From: Phyto melanocephala
Taxonomy: Eukaryota > Arthropoda > Insecta > Diptera > Rhinophoridae
Direction: 5' to 3'
DNA: 64,000 nucleotides
NCBI GenBank assembly: GCA_941918925.1
Contig: OW799233.1
Span: forward strand, 113,395,833 to 113,459,832
The stretch's first letter is position 1. Each line of letters begins with the position of its first letter. The translations under genes and the position numbers were made by a program. A model generated the notes under the pieces. That model ran no database searches, was not told the DNA's origin, and saw only the letters and a program-made list of their open reading frames with translations. Shown piece after piece: positions 49,801-57,080 of this stretch.

Positions 49801-52800
49801 ATAAAAAAGACTGATTTTATTTCATTCTTTAAAGATTTAATCAGTTTTTTGCTTCTTCTGTTGATAAAACAAAATCGAGATACGCCCTTTTTATATTAAG
49901 CCATTGATATATAACAAGAATGAAATATTCGGCAGTGCCGAATCTGATAATACCCTTCACCATCATGCATAGTCTTGATTTCAAATTAAATGTTTAGCGC
50001 CATTTTTTTATTTGTGACGCAATTTTAAATTTTTACAGTTAGCTGTATTTTAATTTTATTTGATACCCATATTGAAGGGGTTGGAAAAAATATCCGTCAT
50101 CTTGGATTTTAACTTTTTTACTGTTTACTGCATTCCAGTGGTCAAGCCTTTTCAATTTGATACCAATATTGGGGAAGTTAAGGTGGGTACATTTTCAATC
50201 ACTAGATTTGACCCAAAAATATGAATTTATTGTGTGCCGTTTTTAAGTGGCTGCCATCATGGATTTAAAATTTGTTTTAGCGTTTTATATTTTATTACTC
50301 AGCCTTTTTCTTTTGATAGCTATACCGCTCATTGTTGTCCAGAAGCTGTAAAAATCGGTTTTTGTTTTGGGTAATTGTGCTGGATTTCAACAGCTATTTA
50401 TTCCCGAATATTTCCAAACGATTAATACCACATCAGATCTGTGCAACATATTTGGGCTTCTAAAAGTTGATTTTGATCAACACACGGACAGATGACTCTC
50501 CTAGTCATAAGCTTTTAGAAAATGTATAGTTAATGGGGCCGAAAATTTATGTTGTACATATAACAATACCCGTGAAACCACAGATGAAGAGTACAAAAAG
50601 ATTTTTTTACAGTCAATCCATCCATGTGATACATGGATATTTTTGTCTCAAATGGTCAAATGTGTTGCTCTAAATATAATTATTATAAAAAGTATTTAAA
50701 CTCTTGTCGATATTTACACGGTATTTGACGGCCATTGTGCATACTATAAGAGAGTTATTACAATAATATAATTTTAACACTTTCGCAATTACACTTTGCT
50801 ACAGTTTTTAGATTTTATTATTTTTGTAAAGTATTTTCAACGTTTTGTGATGGTCTCACACCGTTTATGGAAAGAACATGAAAAAAAAATGGGATTGGCT
50901 GCATGTCATGACGATGGAGGATTACAAGCTCACTTGTTAAAATTAAATTAAAATTATGAGCAAAACACTTAATTTAAATTTACCCAGCTCGTTTAGGGTT
51001 CAACAAGACAACGACCCAAAGCATTCACCTAATGAATTGCATATATAGGTAATGTTTACCATTATGCATGTTCCACAACACCCACCAGAGTCTACAGACC
51101 AGAATTCAATTAAAGACTTAAGGTAAAGAAGTGGATAGACAAATGAAAAAGCAACCAATTTCAAACATACCTGATCTTAAACAGGCGTTAAGCGCTAGTT
51201 AAAAAAAATATAAATTGGTAGAAAAAACAAAAAGGCTTGCCCATAAAATACTAGCTAATACCCGGTGAGCTTCGCCACCCCAAATTTTAGTATATAATTC
51301 ATATGGCAGGTGCCACGCCCACTATTGTTAATGCACCCATTTTTTCAATAAATGTTTATTTGAATATCAAAGTTGCTTTTGCAAAATTTTAGTACTCTAA
51401 TCGATATCGTTTTCCAGATATACGAATTTTAGTATTTAATTCATATGGTAGGTGCCACGCCCACTATTGATAATGCACCCATTTCTTGCCTAAATGCTCA
51501 TTTGGGTGTCAAAGTTGCTCTTGCAAAATTTTACTACTCTAATCGATATCGTTTTCCAAATATACGAATTTTAGTATTTAATTCATGTGGCCACGCCTAC
51601 TATTTTAAGGTCGCCCATTTTGTACCCAAATGTTCGTGTGGATGTCAAAGTTTACCGTACTTAATTTGAAGACTTTAGCTGCATTAACTTTCGTGATATA
51701 TAATATTTAATACTTATTCTTTAATAGGGCGTGGCACCCCACCCACTTACAATTTCAAACCAAAGTATAGCCTATAGTTCTTTCCAGACATACAGAAAGA
51801 TTCTGTGAAAATTTCACGGAAATCGGTCCAGCCGTTTAACCGTCTATAAAGCACAAACAAACATACAAACATATAAACATACAAACACACATTGATTTAT
51901 ATATATATAGATAAGGTTTGCTGCGATTTATAAAAATGTTGAAGTTTTTTAAGCTATCGAATAAGATATGCCAAAACTTTTGTGCGATACATCTTTCTTT
52001 AGGATTTAATCAAAAATTGCTTTAAACAAATAATTATACGTTTTTAAGGGAGATCACTGTTCAAATATATATAATATATTTAAAATGAGTGTGAATCAGG
52101 TTTAAAATCAAGAAAATATTGTTGTGCATTTATTTAAATGCGACACTGAAGTAGTAAAAACAAGTCAATGTCAGGGCCATTTTAAAACTTATCGCTTACT
52201 ACTTATACCTAATTGTAATCGCATGATGTGACACTTTTTTTATTTTTCTTTAATGATTTAAATATGCATATGTATGTGTGTATGTATACTTGTGTTTATT
52301 TAATTAACAAAATTTAAAATAGTGCTAAATTGTATCTTATGTAGTAAAGCAAAAAATCTCAAGTTTTTTTATATTATTTTTATATATTTTTTTTTTTGCC
52401 TTTTGTGAGATAATCGTTTTTTCATGGCATAACATTGGTTATTGCTTATTAGTGTAATTTAATATACATATGTATGTATGTATGTATGTACATTAATACA
52501 ATTGCTAGTTATTTATTTGCAAATGATGCAAAAAATCGCATATAAAATTAATCGTGCGAATGTTTCACGAAGAAACAAATTAAATAAATTGGTATGATAT
52601 TTTTACAGTCCTTATAACCATAGATATGTTTTCAAAAAAGCCCTAATTACAAAAAAAAAAAAAATTACGTTTTGATTGATTATGATGTACAGTACCAAAA
52701 AACATATTCCAACAAAATTTTACACTCCTGCAATAAAAAATAACGTTCTTACCAGCAAAATTCTAAAAGCTCTAAAACAAAAATATAACTTTCGCCTTTT

Positions 52801-55800
52801 GATAAAAGTACAGATCACTTTATTCAATGACATTGACTATAAAGCTATATGTGCGAAATTCATCATCGTACCTCTAATTTTGTCGGTTTTATGAGCTTTT
52901 AAATTAAATTAAATTAACAGCAGATTACGTGAAAAGTGGTCGTTAAAGTAGGCGTGTGAATGTAGTTTCTGCTAAAAAATAAAACTTAGATATTTTAATA
53001 TAGTCTTTTATTATTTCAAAATCTTTATTCATAGAGAAATTATATGAATTTGAGACAAAGCGTTATACGGGAAGTGGGCGTGCCACATTTATTTTCCGTT
53101 AGTACAATGCCTTTGACCTAAAAGCAATATTTACAAAATTTCAGGATCGTACATCTAATTTTGTATAAAACTTACAACGTTTTTAATTTCAAATATACCA
53201 AGAAATACACCGTGCGGTATAAATTTTTGTACATTTTGATTTATAACTCCTTTCCTAATTCATACATTTATGCAATTTTCGGGGAAAATAAAAGATTTTT
53301 ATACTAATTTACCACATGGAAATGTGTAATATCCCTGCAGATAACATTGAACTACATCGTACATTGCCTCTTATTTAATTTTTGTTTGTTGATAACTTTT
53401 TAATTTATGTATATTTTTGTAGTAAAGATAAAATTAAATTTTAGTAAAGACTATAGATTTCATTTAACGAATAAGGACAAAAAAAAATTTTCCTAGGACT
53501 ATCAAAACCATTTTTTAACAGATGTACGACCTTTTGAGTTTAAAAAAAAACAAATCCTTAAAGGCGTAAGTTTCATATTTCTTCAAATAATAAAAAATTG
53601 ATATTTTTCATCAAATATTCGTATAAATATATATATATATATGTATATAAATATTCGTCGTATTCATAAAAACTATTTACGGTTTATTGGATGTTGACAG
53701 AAACTTGTCAAATAGGACTTTAATAAACTTAAAATATTTTTTTATGAATACAGCAGTAATTCTTTAGTGAAAATTAAGCTTAAACTGTTAAAAATTTGCA
53801 ACATTTTAGTTAATTTTTCATATTAGAGAGTTTTTTGCTTCTCCTATAAAATTTGTTCAACGTAGCTTATTGAAATCATATGACGATATGTACATATGTA
53901 TTTGTGCTTAATTTTTATATAATTTTTATTTGGAGAATGCCAAACAATTAGTCAATACTAAAAGTTTTCATGGAAGTATGTAGTTTTGTCATTCCATTCG
54001 TAATTTCTACAAAATGCATTTTCGTTCTCATCAAGTATATATTTTGTGAATGCTTATGACTAGTCGCCACTGAAATCCAGCATAACTAACTATTTATGAC
54101 TTTCTAAAATATGACGTCCATAAAAATTAACACGTTTGCTATTTTTTGTAAAAATGACATGCCTCTAGGACTAAAAAATTAGTCACTAATCAGAAAATTT
54201 TTTTAGGCAAATAATTTTTTAAAATACATACATACATACATATGTATGTACCCTATATCAAGTATATTAAAAAATGTAAAAAAATTACCGATCTTACAAA
54301 ATCTTAATCAGTTTTATTAAAAAAAGTTAATGATTTTCCATACTTAAAGATATTGGTGATATTTTGGATGGCAAGTGGAGTTAAAGCTCAATTGTATGAA
54401 ATAAATATGAATCTAAGCAAATGCCCAATTTCAGTTATGCGCCTTGATTTACATAGCCTAATCTAATCTAACATGCTTTAAAACGTTTAAAATGTTATTT
54501 AAATATTATTATTCTTTTTTATCCTTATTTTTTTAAGGGGCTGGCATTTTCCCTTGAAGAACGTCAACTGCTGGGCATACAGGGTCTTTTACCAGCTAGA
54601 GTCAAAACAGAAGATGAACAAGTGCAGCATAGTTTGTTATTGCTTGATCGTTTAGAAAATGATTTGGACAAATATATGTATTTAAATAATCTAGCCGAAC
54701 GTAATGAGCGTTTATTTTACAAAGTTTTATCCTCCGATGTTGCTAAAATGATGCCCTTGGTATATACACCTACAGTGGGTTTGGCATGTCAAAAGTTCAG
54801 TTTAATCTTTCAATATCCCAAGGGATTGTATATAACCATTAATGATAAAGGACATGTTTATGATGTTTTAAAAGTAAGTTTCGACTACAAGCATTTACAA
54901 TACATACATTCATAAAAGATTTAAATATATTTAGAATTGGCCGGAAGCAGATGTGCGGGCTATTGTTGTTACGGATGGTGAACGTATTTTAGGTTTAGGC
55001 GATTTAGGTGCCAATGGCATGGGTATACCAGTGGGAAAATTATCACTTTATACAGCCTTAGCTGGCATTAAACCACATCAATGTCTACCCGTTACGCTGG
55101 ATGTTGGCACAAACACAGAAAGTATTTTGAATGATCCTCTTTATATTGGCTTAAGACAGAAACGTGTTACCGGCACTGTATACGATGAATTCATTGAAGA
55201 GTTTATGACCTCTGTTGTGCGACGTTTTGGCCAAAATTGTTTAATCCAGTTTGAAGATTTTGCCAATGCAAATGCTTTCCGTTTGTTGGAAAAGTATCGT
55301 CTTGATTACTGCACTTTTAATGACGATATTCAAGGAACTGCCTCTGTAGCTGTTGCTGGACTGTTGGCTTCACTGAAAATTAAAAACACTCAACTAAAAG
55401 AGAACAAAATTTTATTCCTGGGTGCTGGAGAGGCGGCTCTTGGTATTGCTAACTTATGTTTAATGGCATTAATGAAAGAAGGCCTTTCGGAAGCTGAAGC
55501 TAAAGAATGTATTTGGATGGTTGATAGTAAGGGCTTGATTGTCAAAAATCGTCCAGCTGGTGGTCTCACGAAGCACAAACTTCACTTTGCTCAAGACTAT
55601 GAACCAATCAATTCTCTGGCTGAGGCTGTTGAGAAGCTAAAACCGTCAGTTCTTATTGGTGCAGCTGCCATTGGTGGTGCTTTTACCAAAGAGATTCTCG
55701 AAATGATGGCTGATTTTAATGAAATGCCTATAATATTTGCTCTATCAAATCCCACAAGTAAAGCCGAATGTACAGCTGAACAGGCTTATACATACACTAA

Positions 55801-57024
55801 AGGCAAATGTATTTTTGCTTCTGGCTCTCCTTTTGACCCTGTGGAATACAATGGTAAAACATTTTACCCAGGTCAGGGTAATAATTCGTATATATTCCCC
55901 GGAGTTGCTTTGGGTGTTCTCTGTGCCGGTATGTTAACCATACCGGAAGAAGTGTTTCTAATGTCAGCTGAACGCTTAGCAGATCTGTGCGAACCCGAAG
56001 ATTTAGCTAAAGGCAGTCTTTATCCACCATTAAGCAAAATAACCGAATGCTCAATCGAAATAGCTGCATATATTATGGAGTATGCTTACAAAAATGGTAA
56101 GATAAATAATTTACAAAAAACCAATTTTTAATTTCAGTTTTTTATACCCTTCACCTGTGGTGCACAAGGGTATATATAGCTTTGTCATTCCGTTTGTAAT
56201 TTCTACAATTTTCATTTCCGACCCCATAAAGTATATATTTTCTGAAAGCTTATGAATAGAGGAGTCGATTAAGCCCTGACCGTCTGTCCGTCTGCCCGTC
56301 TGTCCGTGTGTTGGTTGAAATCAACTTTTAGAAGCAACTATATGTTCCTCAGATCTGTATATGGTATCAATCTCTTGGAAATATCCAGGAATGAATCGCT
56401 ATTGAAATTCAGCACAATCGCCCCATAACTTTCTGAGATATGAGCAAAAAACCACGACCACCTCGTTTTTTTTCACAATTACAACAACAACATACATACA
56501 TACATGTAAAAAACATACCAAACAAAAAAAAATTACAAAAAAAAAAATATTAAAAATAAAAAAAAAATAATAAAAAAAACTACAAAAAAAAATTTTTAAA
56601 AATTTTTCTAAAAAAAATTTTTTAAAAAAATTTAAAAAAAATATAAAAAAATAATAAAATATAAATAATATATTAAATAAAATAAAATAAAATTTGTTTG
56701 GCTCAGCTGGGATTCGATGCCACATTTATTCTAACGTGTACGTATGCACGTATTTTATATGGGATGAATGGTGATACAAACAATTGTTATTGCATGACTA
56801 CACGTTGTGAAGGGTATATAAGATTCGGCACGGCCGAATATAGCACTGTTACTTGTTTTTTAAATAACTTGAATTTAATTTCTAATAAATCTACCATATT
56901 TACAGGCCTGGCAACAGTACGTCCGGAACCCGAAAACAAACGGATGTTCATCAAATCGCAAATGTATGATTTATCGTATTTATCATCTGTACCAGAAGTT
57001 TACTCATGGAGTAATAAACTCTAA
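22767..57024 (+). CDS. Men: NADP-dependent malic enzyme, five coding exons
   Basis: Join 22767-22828, 41815-42682, 54538-54873, 54935-56096, 56906-57024 gives 848 residues. The enzyme decarboxylates L-malate to pyruvate and CO2, forming NADPH, usually in the cytosol. Visible core features, in order: YTPTVG (Tyr386), GMGIPVGKL (Lys457), FEDF (Glu529, Asp530) and [10 protein letters not shown] (Asp553) for catalysis and divalent metal, and [10 protein letters not shown] for dinucleotide binding. A Lys at about 637 (HKLHF) sits where NADP-specific enzymes carry Lys rather than Gln. Vertebrate cytosolic enzymes have about 570 residues; here about 270 extra N-terminal residues are present, rich in Asn, Gln, Thr and Ser with a Cys cluster (VCHCCG, CYCMG). 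Introns 1 and 2 are transposon-filled. The symbol follows the Drosophila Men family; a Men-b type paralog cannot be excluded. Confidence 0.93.
24651..25245 (+). mobile_element. 5'-truncated non-LTR retrotransposon with 15-bp TSD
   Basis: An identical 15-bp direct repeat TAACACTGTAGAGGA flanks 24666-25230. The insert is strikingly GC-rich compared with its neighbours and encodes the C-terminal part of a retrotransposon ORF2. There is no poly-A tail before the right-hand repeat; the 3' end is GATGTGTATG. It is a dead-on-arrival copy inserted in the hAT element. Confidence 0.85.
24690..25075 (+). pseudogene. Retrotransposon RNase H-end / Cys-His knuckle fragment
   Basis: In one frame TALITGHG, then after a frameshift near 24825 [30 protein letters not shown], ending with TGA at 25073-25075. 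The Cys-x2-Cys ... His-x3-Cys spacing following a short TGHG..L.RM lead is the usual C-terminus of R1/I-group LINE ORF2 proteins. The frameshift and 5' truncation make it non-functional. Confidence 0.75.
25414..25592. repeat. Foldback MITE, ~180 bp
   Basis: Left arm TTGCCAATTCACAAGG...TAAGTGTCATATTGTCATAA and right arm (reverse complement) TTGGCCAAATCACAAGG...TAAGTGTCGTATTGTCATAA pair over about 60 bases, with an AT-rich centre. No coding. It is inside the hAT element 24421-25764. Confidence 0.75.
25773..27856. other. Intron 1 AT-rich spacer with repeat scraps
   Basis: No gene recognised. At 26003 the word TACAGTGAGCGTAAAAAG resembles the end of the Tc1-like element that starts at 27859 and may be a solo end. 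27235-27330 is the partner of the old repeat at 20770-20890. (CATA)n occurs at 27507-27527. Confidence 0.4.
27857..29522 (+). mobile_element. Tc1-like DD34E transposon, full length, inactive
   Basis: TA flanks (27857-27858, 29521-29522) enclose 1662 bp. The outer ends read CTGTGAGCGTCAAAATAAAG and, on the minus strand, CTGTGAGCGTCAAAAAAAAG. A second copy of the motif GCGTCAAAATAAAGTGTACA lies ~196 bp inside the left end (28061) and ~194 bp inside the right end (29301-29320), giving an IR/DR end structure as in Minos- or Sleeping Beauty-type elements. One broken transposase gene lies between. Confidence 0.92.
28251..29271 (+). pseudogene. Tc1-like transposase, broken (DD34E)
   Basis: Starts [13 protein letters not shown] with a paired helix-turn-helix ([16 protein letters not shown]), a GRPR-like linker seen as [10 protein letters not shown], then the catalytic domain: [11 protein letters not shown] (first Asp), [25 protein letters not shown] (second Asp), [14 protein letters not shown] (Glu). 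Exactly 34 residues separate the second Asp and the Glu, giving DD34E. It is disabled by a frameshift in the A-run near 28360, in-frame stops TAA at about 28582 and 28627 and TGA at 29170, and ends at TAA 29269. The normal family length is about 340 residues, which fits the whole span. Confidence 0.92.
30191..31093 (+). mobile_element. 5'-truncated LINE inside the Tc1-like element
   Basis: Spans about 30200-31083. It ends with a (TAAA)n tail (TTTAAATAAATAAATAAAA). The flanking TATTAAAAA (left) and TATTCAAAAA (right) are a likely target duplication. The 3' UTR contains GGCCTAGAGGCTTGG. Confidence 0.75.
30201..30839 (+). pseudogene. Reverse transcriptase C-terminal fragment
   Basis: Open for about 210 codons from [12 protein letters not shown] to the TAA at 30837. 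The words [20 protein letters not shown] and [11 protein letters not shown] are the thumb and post-thumb region of jockey/CR1-type LINE ORF2, where K.LGV.LD..L.F..H is conserved. The catalytic fingers and palm are absent through 5' truncation. The frame is intact, suggesting a fairly young insertion compared with its host element. Confidence 0.8.
31794..32539. other. Intron 1 spacer, AT microsatellites
   Basis: TATA-rich simple sequence around 31795-31865; the rest is AT-rich with no recognised feature. Confidence 0.5.
32540..33479. mobile_element. Foldback element with many ACATGTC motifs (940 bp)
   Basis: Terminal inverted repeat TACCCAGCCTGCA at 32540-32552 and its complement at 33467-33479. 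Both subterminal regions are arrays of variants of CAGACATGTCGGTA and GAAATCTGTCAGA in opposite orientation, including a perfect hairpin CCGACATCTG-T-CAGATGTCGG at 32560-32580. The centre (32850-33230) is AT-rich. Open frames at 32448-32687, 32942-33223 and 33267-33485 are products of the repeat. A target duplication was not identified. Confidence 0.75.
33966..34521 (+). mobile_element. Internally deleted Tc1/mariner element, copy 2
   Basis: TA flanks at 33966-33967 and 34520-34521. Inverted repeats AAGGGTCCGCCATCTAAC and ACGGGTCCGCCAAATAAC. Same structure as 12434-12953: ATGGTTGTGTATACG start (34081), the junction TTTGGCCGATTTTGCC, then [25 protein letters not shown] and [15 protein letters not shown]. 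The first catalytic Asp region is present, and a TAG at 34331 and further deletion end the frame. It is better preserved at both termini than copy 1. Confidence 0.85.
34830..35093. repeat. Tandem palindromic repeat with TTCGAA / GGTGTGGACCG
   Basis: Two head-to-tail units (from 34830 and 34947) begin ATCGTTGTTCGAACAAAT / ATCGTTATTCGAACAAAT and end CTGGTGTGGACCGTACGT. An inverted GCGGTCCACACCAGGC lies in the second unit. GTTCGAAC palindromes recur five times. It looks like a duplicated foldback MITE. Confidence 0.7.
35094..36795. other. Intron 1 spacer, nothing recognised
   Basis: AT-rich with no gene. Near 36020-36110, TTCGTTCGATTGC and TGTGTGTAAACGAACGCAAC recall the ends of the element at 62218-63140 and may be a decayed relative. 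Confidence 0.4.
36796..37408. mobile_element. MITE with perfect 29-bp inverted ends, TA target
   Basis: TA at 36796-36797 and 37407-37408. The terminal repeats begin CCATAGACAGACGACAGCG and are identical for 29 bases at both ends. The internal sequence is non-coding; it carries another GACAGACGAC copy near the right end and a CATA/TATG microsatellite. A Tc1/mariner-type non-autonomous element is inferred from the TA. Confidence 0.85.
37141..37175. repeat. (ACAT)n/(ATGT)n palindromic microsatellite
   Basis: ACATACATACATACATATG followed by TGTATGTATGTATG gives a near-perfect palindrome. The same type recurs at 21041, 23097, 27507, 52464 and 54226. Confidence 0.9.
37842..38885. mobile_element. 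hAT-type MITE split by a DINE-like insertion
   Basis: The 8-bp duplication GTCAAAAC (37842-37849 and 38878-38885) flanks ends CAAGGTATATTTATT and (minus) CTAGGCAAATTTAATC. The outer parts match the uninterrupted copy at 57468-57676 (ATTCATCATGTAATCG, AAATTTGACATTTGAAA, GGGCTCTGACAGCTAA). A type A element occupies 37905-38730. Confidence 0.8.
37905..38730 (-). mobile_element. DINE-like type A element, minus strand
   Basis: On the minus strand it starts at 38730, AACAAGTAAGAGCGCTATAT, hairpin ATTCGGCCGTGCCGAAT, TATACCCTTCACAACG. It ends at the left with TATACCCTTTTTCACTGTGT / GAAGGGTATA. The centre is 200 bp of A/T homopolymer blocks. Its insertion point is confirmed by the empty counterpart near 57520. 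Confidence 0.85.
39258..39520. mobile_element. Short insertion with TSD and (CCTAA)3 end
   Basis: 39271-39505 is distinctly more GC-rich than its host. It is flanked by ACATTAAAAAATA (39258-39270) and a copy with one extra A (from 39506). The right end is CAACCTAACCTAACCTAAC. On the minus strand AGTTCGAGTCCC resembles a tRNA B box, but its position is unusual for a SINE. The class is unknown. Confidence 0.55.
39625..40339 (-). mobile_element. DINE-like type A element nested in another
   Basis: Minus strand: AACAAGTAACAGTGCTATAT, hairpin ATTCGGCCGTGCTGAAT, TATACCCTTCACAACG at the right; the left end TATACCCTTCACCTGTGG / CAAGGGTATA. Complete, 715 bp. It is inserted in the GTTG-repeat of the type A element 38934-40688. 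Confidence 0.85.
40689..41814. other. Intron 1 end before malic enzyme exon 2
   Basis: AT-rich without a recognised gene. The acceptor TCTCTCGCAAATTTAG at 41799-41814 has a modest pyrimidine tract. Confidence 0.5.
41815..42682 (+). CDS. Men: Malic enzyme coding exon 2, N-terminal extension
   Basis: Open from the TTTAG acceptor to AAG before the donor GTAATT (42683), 289 full codons (residues 22-310). It is rich in Asn, Gln, Ser, Thr, Ala, with a Thr-run (TTTTTTT near 42210), Cys cluster VCHCCGRN and CYCMGN, and Lys-rich end [10 protein letters not shown] that leads into the core. Only the last ~30 residues correspond to the start of ordinary malic enzymes. Codon use and absence of stops in 868 bp of AT-rich DNA support coding. 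Confidence 0.9.
44733..45470 (+). mobile_element. DINE-like type A element
   Basis: 5' AACAAGTAAGAGCGCTATAT, hairpin ATTCGGCCGTACCGAAT. The first subterminal repeat is damaged (TTAATTAGTTAATTAG). 3' TATACCCTTGTTCACTGTGT / GAAGGGTATA. A/T homopolymer core. It ends 9 bases before the next element. Confidence 0.83.
45480..46500 (+). mobile_element. DINE-like type C element, 3' end lost
   Basis: 5' AACAAGTAAGAGCACTATAT, hairpin ATTCGGCAGTGCCGAAG, CATACCCACCACCAAC, then the GTGGGCGTTAAAGTAG modules. The right part switches to type B words (ATTAGTAACCGATTTTCC, CATAAGCTTTTAGAAAATAC) and stops at GACAAACG without a terminal hairpin, so it is a chimera or truncated copy. It preserves the empty site of the insertion seen at 18040. 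Confidence 0.7.
46501..46919. other. Spacer with a doubtful 102-codon frame
   Basis: A plus-strand frame at 46557-46865 shows no known motif and overlaps TATG-type simple sequence. It is not called as a gene. Confidence 0.4.
46920..47170. repeat. Foldback MITE, ~250 bp
   Basis: Left arm TTTTTCTTTAAGGGCCCTTG ACCT and right arm AGGTCAATGGCCCTTAAAG AAAAA pair over about 25 bases, with outer words TTTTATCT in both arms. It shares its right half with 7345-7460. Confidence 0.65.
47171..47939. other. Intron 2 spacer, nothing recognised
   Basis: AT-rich; contains CACGCCCACTTGTC near 47573, like DINE-like bodies, but without supporting context. Confidence 0.4.
47940..48180. repeat. Partial copy of the CCAGCAAAAAA foldback family
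   Basis: Begins ACCCAGCAAAAAAAGACATG and shares CATGATTTTAACATTATCG, ATTCCAATAAGTGCATAG and AACGCATGCATAT with the repeated MITE at 61298-61890. The right terminal repeat is missing. Confidence 0.6.
48286..49179 (+). mobile_element. DINE-like type A element, complete
   Basis: 5' AACAAGTAAGAGCGCTATAT, hairpin ATTCGGCCGTGCCGAAT, ATGCCCTTCACAACGTG. Long A/T core (48450-48760). 3' ACGCGGAATGACAAACC, TATACCCTTTTTCACTGTGT / GAAGGGTATA. The frame at 48912-49169 is repeat sequence that occurs in every intact copy. Confidence 0.87.
49180..49912. other. Spacer with a solo DINE-like 3' hairpin
   Basis: No gene. At 49775-49805 TATACCCTTTTTCACTGTGT GAAGGGTATA is an isolated copy of the type A 3' terminal hairpin without the adjoining body. 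Confidence 0.55.
49913..50599 (+). mobile_element. DINE-like type B element
   Basis: 5' AACAAGAATGAAATATTCGG, hairpin ATTCGGCAGTGCCGAAT, GATAATACCCTTCACCATC. 3' decayed hairpin AATACCCGTGAAACCACAG / ATGAAGAGTAC. Confidence 0.78.
50600..50989. other. Spacer, possibly the start of a decayed Tc1 copy
   Basis: Starts near TACAGTCAATCCATCCATG. No coding is recognised before 50990. Confidence 0.3.
50990..51245 (+). pseudogene. Tc1-like transposase catalytic fragment
   Basis: The frame reads [16 protein letters not shown] (second catalytic Asp), then, after stops and a shift, [18 protein letters not shown], which corresponds to the [13 protein letters not shown]lu block with the Glu lost, and [11 protein letters not shown]. 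Heavily decayed; upstream parts are not recognisable. Confidence 0.7.
51251..51911 (-). mobile_element. Non-autonomous Helitron, minus strand (661 bp)
   Basis: On the minus strand it starts TCTATATATATATAAATC and ends with the hairpin region GGGGTGGCGAAGCTCACC, then GGGTATTAGCTAG followed by T. The base before TC is A. The body contains two ~130-bp direct repeats (AATTCATATGG.AGGTGCC, ACGCCCACTATTG.TAATG) and a third diverged one. The frame at 51445-51669 lies in these repeats. Confidence 0.85.
51912..52849. other. Intron 2 spacer with microsatellite
   Basis: TATG/CATA palindrome at 52464-52492. No gene recognised; the frame at 52676-52894 runs into repeat sequence. Confidence 0.5.
52850..53310 (+). 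mobile_element. DINE-like type C internal fragment
   Basis: Body words of type C without ends: CATCATCGTACCTCTAATTT, GTTAAAGTAGGCGTGTG, GGGAAGTGGGCGTGCCAC, TTTTGATTTATAACTCC. Confidence 0.7.
53660..53751. repeat. Foldback MITE, copy related to 57081-57197
   Basis: GTATTCATAAA at the left pairs with TTTATGAATAC at the right, and inner GGTTTATTGG / TTTAATAAAC also correspond. It is more diverged than the 57081 copy. It shows that the 57081 hairpin is a mobile family rather than a unique structure. Confidence 0.7.
53980..54205 (-). mobile_element. DINE-like 3' fragment, minus strand
   Basis: TAGTTTTGTCATTCCATTCG, TAATTTCTACAAAATGC and AGTATATATTTTGTGAATGC are the reverse complement of the common 3' part. 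Both element ends are lost. Confidence 0.6.
54206..54537. other. End of malic enzyme intron 2
   Basis: A CATA/TATG palindrome at 54226-54249, then AT-rich sequence and the T-rich acceptor of exon 3. Confidence 0.5.
54538..54873 (+). CDS. Men: Malic enzyme coding exon 3
   Basis: 112 codons, phase 0 at both ends (acceptor AAG, donor GTAAGT). Encodes [19 protein letters not shown] to GHVYDVLK (residues 311-422), the malic enzyme N-terminal domain. YTPTVG supplies the catalytic Tyr386. ARVKTEDEQ and RLENDLDKY precede it as in the family. Confidence 0.97.
54874..54934 (+). other. Malic enzyme intron 3, 61 bp
   Basis: A short intron GTAAGT ... TTTAG of a size common in flies. The in-frame stop at 54913 confirms it must be removed. 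Confidence 0.92.
54935..56096 (+). CDS. Men: Malic enzyme coding exon 4, catalytic core
   Basis: 387 codons plus one base (residues 423-809 and the first base of Gly810). Contains [12 protein letters not shown], the catalytic Lys in IPVGKL, metal ligands in [11 protein letters not shown] and TFNDDIQG, the Rossmann motif [37 protein letters not shown] and ASGSPFDPV, and [11 protein letters not shown]. All are strongly conserved family blocks in the right order, with no internal stop. The donor is GTAAGA at 56097. Confidence 0.98.
56097..56905 (+). other. Malic enzyme intron 4, mostly a DINE-like insert
   Basis: 809 bp: donor GTAAGA, acceptor ATATTTACAG. Removing the 717-bp element leaves about 92 bp, near the usual short fly intron, so the intron grew by one insertion. 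Confidence 0.92.
56142..56858 (-). mobile_element. DINE-like type A element in malic enzyme intron 4
   Basis: Minus strand: AACAAGTAACAGTGCTATAT, hairpin ATTCGGCCGTGCCGAAT, TATACCCTTCACAACG. 3' end TATACCCTTGTGCACC / ACAGGTGAAGGGTATA. It lies antisense to the gene, 45 bases after the donor and 47 before the acceptor. It shows few differences from the consensus of the other type A copies. Confidence 0.88.
56906..57024 (+). CDS. Men: Malic enzyme coding exon 5, C-terminus
   Basis: GC completes Gly810, then [14 protein letters not shown] to [13 protein letters not shown] and TAA (57022-57024). The family C-terminus (T.YPEP.NK, SQMY, Y.W) is recognisable. Phase 1 matches the end of exon 4. Confidence 0.95.
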
Positions 57025-57058
57025 AATTATATTTGGTCGGAAAACCTTACTAGTATAA

Positions 57059-57064
57059 AATAAA
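57059..57064 (+). terminator. Candidate poly(A) signal AATAAA
   Basis: AATAAA 35 bases after the malic enzyme stop. Others lie at 57164-57169, inside the MITE arm, and 57244-57249. Which is used cannot be decided from sequence. Confidence 0.5.
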
Positions 57065-57080
57065 CAAAAGTGTAATTTAT

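Larger units (their letters stand above)
42683..54537 (+). other. Malic enzyme intron 2, ~11.9 kb
   Basis: GTAATT donor; acceptor TTTTTTTAAG at 54528-54537. 42683-44732 is AT-rich with nothing recognised; beyond it lie DINE-like copies, a Tc1 scrap, a Helitron and MITEs listed separately. Confidence 0.8.
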
